Shown here: positions 1-5,279 of the stretch, piece after piece
How positions within the stretch are numbered: the first letter of the stretch is position 1
Layout: every line of letters begins with the position of its first letter
Assembly: GCA_034666705.1 (NCBI GenBank)
Contig: JAXDLH010000233.1
Coordinates: forward strand, 1 to 6,384
Reading direction: 5' to 3'
DNA length: 6,384 nucleotides
Origin: JAXDLH01 sp034666705
Lineage (GTDB): Bacteria; Chloroflexota; UBA6077; SHYK01
Notes under the pieces: model-generated
Seen by the model: the letters and a program-made list of their open reading frames with translations, nothing else
Told to the model about the DNA's origin: nothing
The model's database searches: none
Made by a program: the position numbers and the translations under genes

Positions 1-754
1 CGACGGGCACGCTATTGTGGGTGCCGTCCCCCTGTCGCAATATTTGGGGGAAGAGCTGGGGGTGCTTATCGGAATTGCCGCTCTTGTTGACGGCCCGCTT
101 AATCTGGGCGATCGGCTTCTCCCAGTAGTCAAACGACTCCATCGTGTCGATGAAGCCGCGCGTGGTGCTGGGCGGCGCGCCCCGGTTCGTCGCGTCCTGG
201 TGCAGGATTTGCAGGTGGGCGGAGTCCGCCGAATTCTCCATCGCCTGCAGCCAGTTGCAATCGAGTGGCGGGCGCAGGCCGATCTTGCGCCGGCCGTCCT
301 GCCGCACCCACACGTCGATCTTCGGGATCTCGGGTGCCGGGAGTGGCCCCAGATAGGCCCAATACATGCCAATGAACTTCTGAACCGGGTAGGCAGTGGC
401 CGTAACGGTCAAATGGAATTTGCTACCCGCCGGCTCGGCTGGGCACTCGAGGCAGGAGCCACTGGTGTCGTAGAGCCAGCCATGGTAGGCGCAGGCGATG
501 CCCCGATCCTCGACCCGGCCGTAGAGCAGCGAGGCCCCACGATGGGCGCAGTGGTCCTGGATTAAGCCGACGTTCCCACGTTTGTCCTTGAAGAGCACCA
601 GATCCTCGCCCATGATGCGGACGAATTGCGTTGGCTGCTCGTCGGTGAGGTCGCGCGTGAAGGCAACCGGGTGCCAGTAGCGGCGCAGCAGGTCGCCCAT
701 GGGCATCCCGGGGCCGAAGCGCGTGAGCAGCTCATTCTCCTCTTTGGTCAGCAT
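1..754 (-). CDS. Rieske [2Fe-2S] aromatic ring-hydroxylating oxygenase alpha subunit, 3' end cut by window edge
   Basis: This is the N-terminal 251 residues of a Rieske non-haem iron oxygenase, which uses O2 and electrons from a separate reductase to hydroxylate or demethylate aromatic substrates in the cytoplasm. The Rieske cluster ligands are visible as C69-x-H71 and C88-x2-H91 (CxH-x16-CxxH). The mononuclear iron site is visible as D177-x2-H180-x4-H185 in the stretch MENSADSAHLQILHQ. The N-terminus (MLTKEENELLTR...) and the HPQLFPQILR stretch near residue 231 are typical of the phthalate 4,5-dioxygenase/phenoxybenzoate dioxygenase branch. The frame is open to position 2. A full protein of this group is about 400-450 residues, so roughly 40% lies outside the window. 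The ATG at 754-752 is preceded by GGGAGG at a good ribosome-binding distance. The gene is divergent from the peroxiredoxin. The substrate cannot be told from sequence; the family call is secure. Confidence 0.93.
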   Translation of the reverse strand, partial: MLTKEENELLTRFGPGMPMGDLLRRYWHPVAFTRDLTDEQPTQFVRIMGEDLVLFKDKRGNVGLIQDHCAHRGASLLYGRVEDRGIACAYHGWLYDTSGSCLECPAEPAGSKFHLTVTATAYPVQKFIGMYWAYLGPLPAPEIPKIDVWVRQDGRRKIGLRPPLDCNWLQAMENSADSAHLQILHQDATNRGAPPSTTRGFIDTMESFDYWEKPIAQIKRAVNKSGNSDKHPQLFPQILRQGDGTHNSVPV

Positions 755-911
755 CGTCCCTCCCAGCCTGGCAGCCCGATACCGCGGTCTTGTGCCATTC
801 TACGCCACGTTTCAGCGGTCTCGGGACGTCGGTCGAGCCGTGATTGCCTCGCCCATCGTGGGCTTGTGGCATCATGAAGCGACTCTGGTACTGAAAGACG
901 CGGAGGTGCGC

Positions 912-1382
912 ATGACGGCAACGCCAACGGTGGAAGAGGGCCAGCTCGCGCCCGATTTTACCCTTCCCTCGACGCAGCACGGCGACGTATCCCTGAGCCA
1001 ATTCCGCGGGAAGAAGGTGCTCATTGCCTTCTATCCGCGCGATTTCACCGGTGGCTGAAGGCGCGAGCTAACCGCCTTTAAGGCGGACTACTCCCGCTTC
1101 CAGGAGCTGGACGCGGAGATTCTGGCCATCAGCAACGACGACATCGAGTCCCATTGCGGCTTTGCCGAAGAGATCGGCGGCCTCGACTTTCCGCACCTGA
1201 GCGACAGCGAGCTCGTCGCGGCCCGGGCATACGGCGTGGTAAACGACAACGGCAATGGCTGTCGCCGCTCGCTCTTCGTGGTCGATCGCGAGGGGGTGCT
1301 GCGGCTCGTGAACCGCGCGTATGCAGTTGCCGAAGCGGCGCAGTACCAGGCGGTCTTCGACGCCTTGAAGGCGATTCCCTAA
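912..1382 (+). CDS. Selenocysteine-containing peroxiredoxin (AhpC/TSA family), TGA at 1056-1058 read as Sec49
   Basis: Peroxiredoxins reduce H2O2 and organic peroxides in the cytoplasm using an active-site Cys or Sec. Read through one TGA, the frame gives 156 residues, the normal family length. Visible landmarks are the N-terminal GQLAPDFTLPS strand, the active-site loop FYPRDFTGG-U-RREL (the family PxxxTxxC motif with TGA at the Cys codon, residue 49), SNDDIESH near 74-81, and R119 in GCRRSLFVVDREG, which matches the conserved active-site Arg. The frame is intact on both sides of the TGA, with no indel. The ATG at 912 follows GGAGG (902-906) with a 5-base spacer. No Cys lies at U+5, so it is not a Bcp-type with that resolving residue; C82 and C117 are the only Cys. 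Selenoprotein peroxiredoxins (PrxU type) are known in bacteria. The alternative is a nonsense mutation or base error at the Cys codon. The gene is divergent from the Rieske gene and upstream of the ABM gene. Confidence 0.85.
1056..1058 (+). other. In-frame TGA proposed to encode selenocysteine
   Basis: The codon sits at residue 49 of the peroxiredoxin, in the sequence FTGG-TGA-RREL. Every peroxiredoxin has its peroxidatic Cys in this position, two residues after the T/S-x-x spacing. The downstream 107 codons continue in the same frame as a well-conserved peroxiredoxin C-terminal half and end at TAA (1380-1382). A stop codon falling exactly on the catalytic residue, with coding kept on both sides, is the usual signature of a bacterial selenoprotein. 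Recoding itself cannot be seen in the DNA. Confidence 0.82.
1065..1110 (+). promoter_or_regulatory. Candidate bacterial SECIS region: hairpins just downstream of the in-frame TGA
   Basis: Bacterial selenocysteine insertion needs an mRNA hairpin within the coding region just 3' of the UGA, bound by SelB. Two hairpins can be drawn by eye. The first is 1065-1093: CCGCC (1072-1076) pairs with GGCGG (1082-1086) around loop UUUAA. Outside this, UA (1069-1070) pairs with UA (1089-1090) and GAG (1065-1067) with CUC (1091-1093). Its loop starts 18 bases after the UGA but has no G. The second is 1088-1110: CUACUCC (1088-1094) pairs with GGAG and UGG (1103-1110, C1107 bulged) around loop CGCUUCCA, which has a G at loop position 2 and starts 36 bases after the UGA. 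A third option pairs 1056-1063 with 1073-1080, placing the UGA in the stem. Which structure is functional, if any, is undetermined. Confidence 0.4.
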
Positions 1383-1400
1383 AGCATCGCGGCAATTCCC

Positions 1401-1461
1401 AGCCCCGGCGCTTGCCCCTTCAATGATCCATCGAGGATTCATCGCGGCAAGCGCCGGGGGC
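1401..1461. repeat. Long near-perfect inverted repeat (hairpin) between peroxiredoxin and ABM genes
   Basis: Arm 1403-1416 (CCCCGGCGCTTGCC) is the exact reverse complement of 1446-1459, a 14-bp perfect stem. Inside it, 1423-1429 (ATGATCC) pairs with 1435-1442 (GGATTCAT) with one bulged base, leaving a 5-base tip. The whole forms a hairpin of about 21 bp starting 18 bases after the peroxiredoxin stop. There is no following T-tract, so it is not a classical intrinsic terminator. It could end transcription, stabilise the mRNA end, or be a small palindromic repeat. An 11-bp direct repeat, CATCGCGGCAA, at 1385-1395 and 1440-1450 overlaps it. Confidence 0.6.
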
Positions 1462-1497
1462 TCCGGTCATCTTGTACATAACGTTGGAGGCACCATC

Positions 1498-1782
1498 ATG
1501 GCCATCCGTGTCCTCGTCCCGATGCAAGCGCTGCCCGGCAAGGGTGCGGAATTTGCGAAGGCGCGCGCCGCCCGGCACGCCGAGGTGCGCCAGGAGCCCG
1601 GGTGCGAGCAGTTCGACCTCTTCCAGAACATCGAGGATCCGGACAAGCTGCTCCTGGTGGAACGATGGAGCGATCAGGCAAGCCTGGATGCGCACGCCGA
1701 GCGCAATCGGCAGCGGCCGGCGGTGGGCGCCGAGCTCCGCGCCCCGGGAGCGAGCAAGACCGAGCATTACGTGGCCGACTAA
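1498..1782 (+). CDS. ABM-domain protein, putative quinol monooxygenase (YgiN-like)
   Basis: A 94-residue protein with the antibiotic biosynthesis monooxygenase (ABM) dimeric alpha/beta-barrel fold. The strand-helix pattern is clear: MAIRVLVPMQALPGKGAEF, a helix with RHAEVRQEPGC, then the strand QFDLFQNIEDPDKLLLVERW, then the helix SDQASLDAHAER, and a final strand TEHYVAD. PGC at 34-36, ERW at 55-57 and H66 fall at the positions usually conserved in this family. Known members oxidise quinols or polyketide-like aromatics without a cofactor, degrade haem, or have no proven activity, so the substrate is open. The chosen ATG at 1498 follows GGAGG (1486-1490) with a 7-base spacer. An in-frame ATG at 1423 lies inside the upstream hairpin and lacks a ribosome-binding site. 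It shares orientation with the peroxiredoxin but is 115 bases away across that hairpin, so co-transcription is uncertain. Confidence 0.85.
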   Translation: MAIRVLVPMQALPGKGAEFAKARAARHAEVRQEPGCEQFDLFQNIEDPDKLLLVERWSDQASLDAHAERNRQRPAVGAELRAPGASKTEHYVAD

Positions 1783-1837
1783 CCACTCGGCTCCAATCGA
1801 TCGCCATGCGCAGTACTGAGGCTGTGCCAAGCTCCTT

Positions 1838-1915
1838 GTCATCCTTGAGGCCGCAGCCGAAGGATCCGTGACCCCAAAGTCCGGGCTGCGGATCCTTCGC
1901 TTCGCTCAGGATGAC
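1838..1915. repeat. Palindromic repeat/hairpin between convergent genes; possible bidirectional terminator
   Basis: Left arm 1838-1868 runs GTCATCCT...GAAGGATCCG; right arm 1889-1915 runs CGGATCCTTC...AGGATGAC. The inner stem is 10 perfect bp (1859-1868 with 1889-1898) and the outer stem 8 perfect bp (1838-1845 with 1908-1915), with unequal middles. The right arm, read on the minus strand, is GTCATCCTGAGCGAAGCGAA followed by GGATCCG. This wording resembles dispersed intergenic repeats I recognise from various bacterial genomes; that is recall, not a search. It lies between the ABM gene (plus strand, ends 1782) and the MFS gene (minus strand, ends 2014), where a hairpin would suit both transcripts. 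The rest of 1783-2013 shows nothing else I can name, apart from a short A-run (1964-1969). Confidence 0.6.
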
Positions 1916-2013
1916 CCGGTGGTCGGCACCTCACGCCGCGGGTAGCGCACAGCGAGAGCCGGCAAAAAGAATCCTCAGCGGGAGTCCACGTTGAGCATTG
2001 CGCCGGCGTAACG

Positions 2014-3270
2014 CTACCCGACCGGCGTGGGCTCGACGCTCATGGTGCCGAGGTCGGGGTCGCGGAGCTCCGGGCGCGTCGCGCCAATACCGATGACCAC
2101 GATTGCGCACACCACCGCGCCGGCGATGACGGCCATGGGCGCGCCAATGATTGCGGCCAGCGCGCCGCTCGTGCTGTAGCCAAGGGGCGGTATGCCGCCC
2201 GCCAGCATCGAGCGGAACGACTCCACGCGCCCACGCAGCGGATCCGGGGTGATCGCCAGGATCGCGGAGTTACGCGGGATGACCTGGATGGAGTTCGTGC
2301 AGCCCAGCAAGGCGGCGGCCACCACGGCCAGCCAGAACCACGGCGCCGCGGCCAGCATCACTAACGCCACGCAATAGCCCAGCACGCCGAACACCGTGCA
2401 GAGTCCCTTGTACCGCATATCGCCGAGCGAGAGGATCACCGTGGCCGTCAGCAGACTGCCCACCCCCGGGGCGGCGCTGAGGATCCCGAGGCCCTCGGCG
2501 CCGGCGCCCAGACTGACGGCAAAGATCGGCAGGAGCGCCCGGTAGCTCCCGAACAGCTGGCTCGCGCCGTCCACGCTCAGCAGTGCCACGATCACCGGTT
2601 TCTGCCGCACGAAAGCGAGCCCCTCGAGCAAGCTTTGCCATGGCGACTCCGCGGTTCGCGGCGGCACCACTCGGATCCGGATCAGGGCGAACGCGCCGAA
2701 GCTCACCACGTAGGCGAGCCCATTGAGCAGGTAGGTGGGCGCCAGGTCGAAGGCGCTGATCATCGCTCCGCCTACGGCGGGCCCGACGATCATCGAGAGC
2801 TGAATGACCGTCGAGTTGAACGCCACCGCATTCACCAACCCCTCGCGCGGGACCAGGCTCGGGATCAAGGCGGTGCGAGCGGGCTGGGTAAGCGCCGTGG
2901 TCGCGCCGTTGAGGAACGTCACGAGGTACACGTGCCACAACTGCACGCCGCCGCTGAGGGTGAGCGCGCCGAGCGCCAGGATGAGCACGGCGTTGGCTGC
3001 CTGCGCGAACTGCAGCATGCGGACGCGATCGACGCGGTCGGCAATGACGCCGCCCACCAGCGAGAGCACGAGCTGCGGGACCGCACGCGCCAGCCCGGTG
3101 AGGCCGAGGAGGAAGGCGCTGCCGGTGAGCACGTAGACCTGCCACAGCGTCGCGATCAGGAGGATCTGCGCGCCGATCGAGGTGAGGAGCAGGGCGATGG
3201 CAAACCGCTGATAGTCAGCATACGCGAGGGCAGCCAGCGCCTTGCCCAATCCAGATTGACGGTCGCGCAC
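2014..3270 (-). CDS. Major facilitator superfamily exporter, MFS_3 (EntS/enterobactin exporter-like)
   Basis: A 418-residue inner-membrane secondary transporter, the normal size for a 12-helix MFS protein. Hydrophobic helices are evident throughout, roughly residues 22-45, 52-74, 90-108, 112-126, 153-174, 178-197, 225-245, 247-270, 272-284, 288-309, 310-328 and 366-397. Motif A is present after helix 2 as GGVIADRVDRVRML (73-86). The stretch QPARTALIPSLVPREGLVNA (129-148), the following GPAVGG (163-168), and TPDPLRGRVES (341-351) are typical of the MFS_3 branch that includes the siderophore exporter EntS and macrolide-type exporters. The start is GTG at 3270-3268: an in-frame TGA two codons upstream rules out any longer start, and GGGGTGAG lies upstream. 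It is convergent with the ABM gene and divergent from the flavin monooxygenase. Proton-coupled export of a small molecule is likely; the substrate is unknown. Confidence 0.88.
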   Translation of the reverse strand: MRDRQSGLGKALAALAYADYQRFAIALLLTSIGAQILLIATLWQVYVLTGSAFLLGLTGLARAVPQLVLSLVGGVIADRVDRVRMLQFAQAANAVLILALGALTLSGGVQLWHVYLVTFLNGATTALTQPARTALIPSLVPREGLVNAVAFNSTVIQLSMIVGPAVGGAMISAFDLAPTYLLNGLAYVVSFGAFALIRIRVVPPRTAESPWQSLLEGLAFVRQKPVIVALLSVDGASQLFGSYRALLPIFAVSLGAGAEGLGILSAAPGVGSLLTATVILSLGDMRYKGLCTVFGVLGYCVALVMLAAAPWFWLAVVAAALLGCTNSIQVIPRNSAILAITPDPLRGRVESFRSMLAGGIPPLGYSTSGALAAIIGAPMAVIAGAVVCAIVVIGIGATRPELRDPDLGTMSVEPTPVG

Positions 3271-3293
3271 CGATGCTCACCCCACGCCGCGCC

Positions 3294-3340
3294 AGTGTAC
3301 CACCGCAGCGACAGGCCGCCGGCGGCACCTTGAGTACACT
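3294..3340. promoter_or_regulatory. Inverted repeat enclosing a GC palindrome in the divergent MFS/monooxygenase promoter region
   Basis: AGTGTAC (3294-3300) and GTACACT (3334-3340) are perfect 7-bp inverted arms separated by 33 bases. Between them is a perfect 12-bp palindrome, GCCGCCGGCGGC (3315-3326). The site sits upstream of both divergent genes, where a dimeric regulator could act on both. No regulator gene is in the window. In DNA this GC-rich, a 12-bp GC palindrome alone is weak evidence; the outer arms, which contain AT bases, are the better clue. Confidence 0.35.
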
Positions 3341-3376
3341 TGGACGCCGATGACCTCGCCATCGAATCGCGCTGGC

Positions 3377-3400
3377 CGCGCCGGCTCAATCGCGCCGGCT
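3377..3400. repeat. 10-bp tandem-like direct repeat upstream of the flavin monooxygenase
   Basis: CGCGCCGGCT occurs at 3377-3386 and again at 3391-3400, a 14-base period with CAAT between the copies. It is followed at once by the AT-rich stretch TAATAATGA (3401-3409), whose AATAAT (3402-3407) resembles a -10 element. The repeat is therefore where a -35 or an activator site would lie. It may also be chance in GC-rich DNA. Confidence 0.35.
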
Positions 3401-3438
3401 TAATAATGAGCCCCGCGTAGTTAAATGGAGGCCGTACT

Positions 3439-4587
3439 ATGAGTGATCCAGTCGCGGCGGCGCGCGCCCTGCAGCCTCGGATTCGCGAGGCGGCCGCGGC
3501 GATCGAGCGCGAGCGCAAGCTCCCCGCGGCGCTCGTGCGGGAGTTCCTGGACGCCGGCCTCTTCCATATGTTGATCCCTCGGTCGCTCGGCGGCCCCGAG
3601 ATCGACCCTATCACCGCGGCCCGCGTGGTCCAGGAGGTCGCAACTGCCGACGGGTCCGCCGGCTGGTGCGTGATGATCGCCGCCCAGAATGCGACTTTTG
3701 CGGGGATGCTCCCCGCAAAAGATGCCGAGGAGATCTGGTCCAACGGCGGCATTGCCGCCGGCACGGCGCGGCCCACCGGTCGCGCTGTATGGACCCACGA
3801 GCCGGCGGATGGCTACATCGTCTCCGGCCGCTGGCCGTTCGCGAGCGGCTCGAGCCACGCGACCTGGCTGATGGGCGAGTGCATTGTCTATGACGGCGAG
3901 TCGCCCCGGAAGAATGCGCAGGGCGACGACGTCACGCGCGCGTTGTTCGTGCCCCGGCGCGACGTCACAATCCACGACACGTGGGACACGATGGGGCTGC
4001 GAGGGACGGCAAGCAACGACTTCAGTGTGGAGAACGTGTTCGTGCCGGAATCGCGCGGCTTCCAGATGATCGTCGACCCGCCGGTCCATCCAGGCGCGCT
4101 GTACACCGCGCTGCCGCTGGTGTTCATGAACCACGGGAGCCATGCGCTCGGGGTGGCCCACGGCGCACTCGATGCGGCGACGGAGATCATCAGCACGCGT
4201 CGGGGTTGGGGCAATCAGCCGCTGCGCGAGCAGCCGCGCATGCAGTTGACGATCGCCGAGGCAACCGCCCTGGTGGAGTCCGCAGAGCGCTATCTGTACG
4301 ACGCCGCGGCCGAGCTGTGGGAAGCTGCGACCGGTGGTGTCGAGGACACTGCGCGGCTGCGAGCGCGCGTGCGCCTGGCGGCGAGCCATGCGACGCGGGC
4401 GAGCGTGCAGGCCGTGGACCTCGTGCACGGGGCAGTGGCAACCTCCGCGATCTTCACCGGGAGCCCGCTCGAGCGGCAATTCCGCGACATCCACACCGCC
4501 GCGGCGCACGTGATGATCGGGCCGCTGACATACCAGGCTGCGGGCCGCGTCCAGCTTGGGCTCGGGCCCGACTTCCCGTTCTTCTAG
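3439..4587 (+). CDS. Flavin-dependent monooxygenase, acyl-CoA dehydrogenase fold (HsaA/DszC/HpaB-C2 type)
   Basis: A 382-residue group D flavoprotein monooxygenase: an acyl-CoA dehydrogenase-like fold that uses FMNH2 or FADH2 from a separate reductase and O2 to hydroxylate phenols, steroids or heterocycles. Landmarks are GLFHMLIPRSLGGPEIDP (40-57), ATADGSAGW (68-76), the flavin-binding stretch GRWPFASGSSHATW (130-143), DTMGLRGTASNDFSVENVFV (183-202) and, in the C-terminal helical domain, GSPLERQFRDIHTAAAHVM (341-359). The last has the RD-H-AA-H pattern usual in HsaA-like enzymes. These features, and the lack of acyl-CoA dehydrogenase-type signatures in the C-terminal domain, favour a monooxygenase over a true dehydrogenase. 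The ATG at 3439 follows GGAGG (3427-3431) with a 7-base spacer. No flavin reductase gene is adjacent. It is convergent with the zinc-ribbon gene, with stops 7 bases apart. Substrate unknown; a sulfur- or indole-compound monooxygenase of the same fold is also possible. Confidence 0.85.
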   Translation: MSDPVAAARALQPRIREAAAAIERERKLPAALVREFLDAGLFHMLIPRSLGGPEIDPITAARVVQEVATADGSAGWCVMIAAQNATFAGMLPAKDAEEIWSNGGIAAGTARPTGRAVWTHEPADGYIVSGRWPFASGSSHATWLMGECIVYDGESPRKNAQGDDVTRALFVPRRDVTIHDTWDTMGLRGTASNDFSVENVFVPESRGFQMIVDPPVHPGALYTALPLVFMNHGSHALGVAHGALDAATEIISTRRGWGNQPLREQPRMQLTIAEATALVESAERYLYDAAAELWEAATGGVEDTARLRARVRLAASHATRASVQAVDLVHGAVATSAIFTGSPLERQFRDIHTAAAHVMIGPLTYQAAGRVQLGLGPDFPFF

Positions 4588-4594
4588 AGGGGGC

Positions 4595-5185
4595 TCAGTG
4601 GGGCATCAGCAGGGCGATGACGACGATGATCACGAGGCCGATCGCGACGGACGCAGCCAACTCCAGCAGATCCTGTCGACTCAGACTGCGCAGGCTGAAG
4701 TGGAGCTCGGGTTCGTCGGCGACCCCTTCAGGCGCCTCGATCTCGACCTCAGGTTCAGGCGTGATCGGCGGCGCGGGCGTGCGCGGCAGGGCCGGCGCGG
4801 TGAGTCCGGTCTGGCTTGGCGCGATTCCCGCGGCCATCTGCGGGGCCGGGGCTTCCCATGGCACGCTCTGCACGGGTGGCGGAGCGACCGCCTCCACATC
4901 GCGCGGGGCAGGGCGAACCGGCGTTGGGGCGGGGGTCAGCGCCGGGGCGGCGGCCGGCGGGCTCATACGCACCGGTGATTGAACCGGCTGCTGCACCGGC
5001 GCGGATTCGCGCACGGCTGCCGCGGCCCGCAGGCGCGCGCCGCAGGAGTCGCAGAACTCGTCGCCCGGCTCGACGTGCCCGCCGCACTGGGGACAGGTGG
5101 TGATTTGGGCAGACAGGGTAGCACCGCAGGTTCGACAGAAGGCCGCCTCGTCGCGGTTCACCTGGCCGCACGTCGTACAGATCAT
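4595..5185 (-). CDS. Double zinc-ribbon protein with Pro/Ala-rich linker and C-terminal membrane anchor
   Basis: A 196-residue protein in three parts. The N-terminus carries two zinc ribbons, C3-x2-C6...C17-x2-C20 and C31-x2-C34...C45-x2-C48, each CxxC-x10-CxxC. Residues about 55-145 form a low-complexity linker rich in Pro, Ala and Val, followed by an acidic patch (EPEVEIEAPEG). The end is a single hydrophobic helix (about 176-194, ELAASVAIGLVIIVVIALL) and MPH, so the protein should be tail-anchored with the ribbons in the cytoplasm. Similar proteins are common as unnamed small membrane zinc-ribbon proteins; their function is unknown and I assign none. The ATG at 5185-5183 has AGGA upstream with a 7-base spacer, and Cys3 follows at once, so an earlier start is unlikely. 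It is divergent from the VOC gene (94-base gap). Confidence 0.82.
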   Translation of the reverse strand: MICTTCGQVNRDEAAFCRTCGATLSAQITTCPQCGGHVEPGDEFCDSCGARLRAAAAVRESAPVQQPVQSPVRMSPPAAAPALTPAPTPVRPAPRDVEAVAPPPVQSVPWEAPAPQMAAGIAPSQTGLTAPALPRTPAPPITPEPEVEIEAPEGVADEPELHFSLRSLSRQDLLELAASVAIGLVIIVVIALLMPH

Positions 5186-5199
5186 CGGCGATCCTGAGC

Positions 5200-5231
5200 C
5201 TTTCGAAAGTTCGTTGTGCAGGGACTATACT
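5200..5231 (+). promoter_or_regulatory. Candidate promoter and palindrome upstream of the VOC gene
   Basis: TATACT at 5226-5231 matches the -10 consensus at five of six bases, 48 bases before the VOC start codon. A weak -35 candidate, TTCGAA (5202-5207), lies 18 bases upstream within the perfect 10-bp palindrome CTTTCGAAAG (5200-5209). The palindrome could be an operator overlapping the -35 region of this gene and also lying just upstream of the divergent zinc-ribbon gene. The -35 match is poor, so an alternative sigma factor or an activator is possible. Confidence 0.35.
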
Positions 5232-5279
5232 GCGACCATCAAGGCGCAGAGGCGCGCAGGACACGAAAAGGAGCATCCC

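Noticed and set aside
912..1382. Peroxiredoxin as a pseudogene interrupted by a nonsense codon
   Set aside because: The stop falls precisely on the catalytic Cys codon, the frame is intact on both sides, and the ribosome-binding site and all other motifs are sound. Decay would not be expected to show only this one change.
1423..1497. Longer ABM protein starting at ATG 1423
   Set aside because: This start lies inside the hairpin without a ribosome-binding site. The ATG at 1498 has GGAGG at the right distance and begins at the first family strand.
3421..4509. A 362-residue open frame antisense to the flavin monooxygenase
   Set aside because: It is the high-GC shadow of a clearly conserved gene. 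Its translation is rich in Arg, Ala, His and Pro with no recognisable domain, and it overlaps the real gene almost completely.
3439..4587. True acyl-CoA dehydrogenase
   Set aside because: The N-terminal and C-terminal motifs (GLFHMLIP...GG, ADGSAGW, RDIHTAAAHVM) match the monooxygenase branch of the fold, and the usual dehydrogenase C-terminal signatures are absent.
5097..5279. Upstream extension of the VOC protein to an earlier in-frame ATG
   Set aside because: The added residues are not VOC-like and would overlap the divergent zinc-ribbon gene. The AAAAGGAG site before 5280 explains the start.
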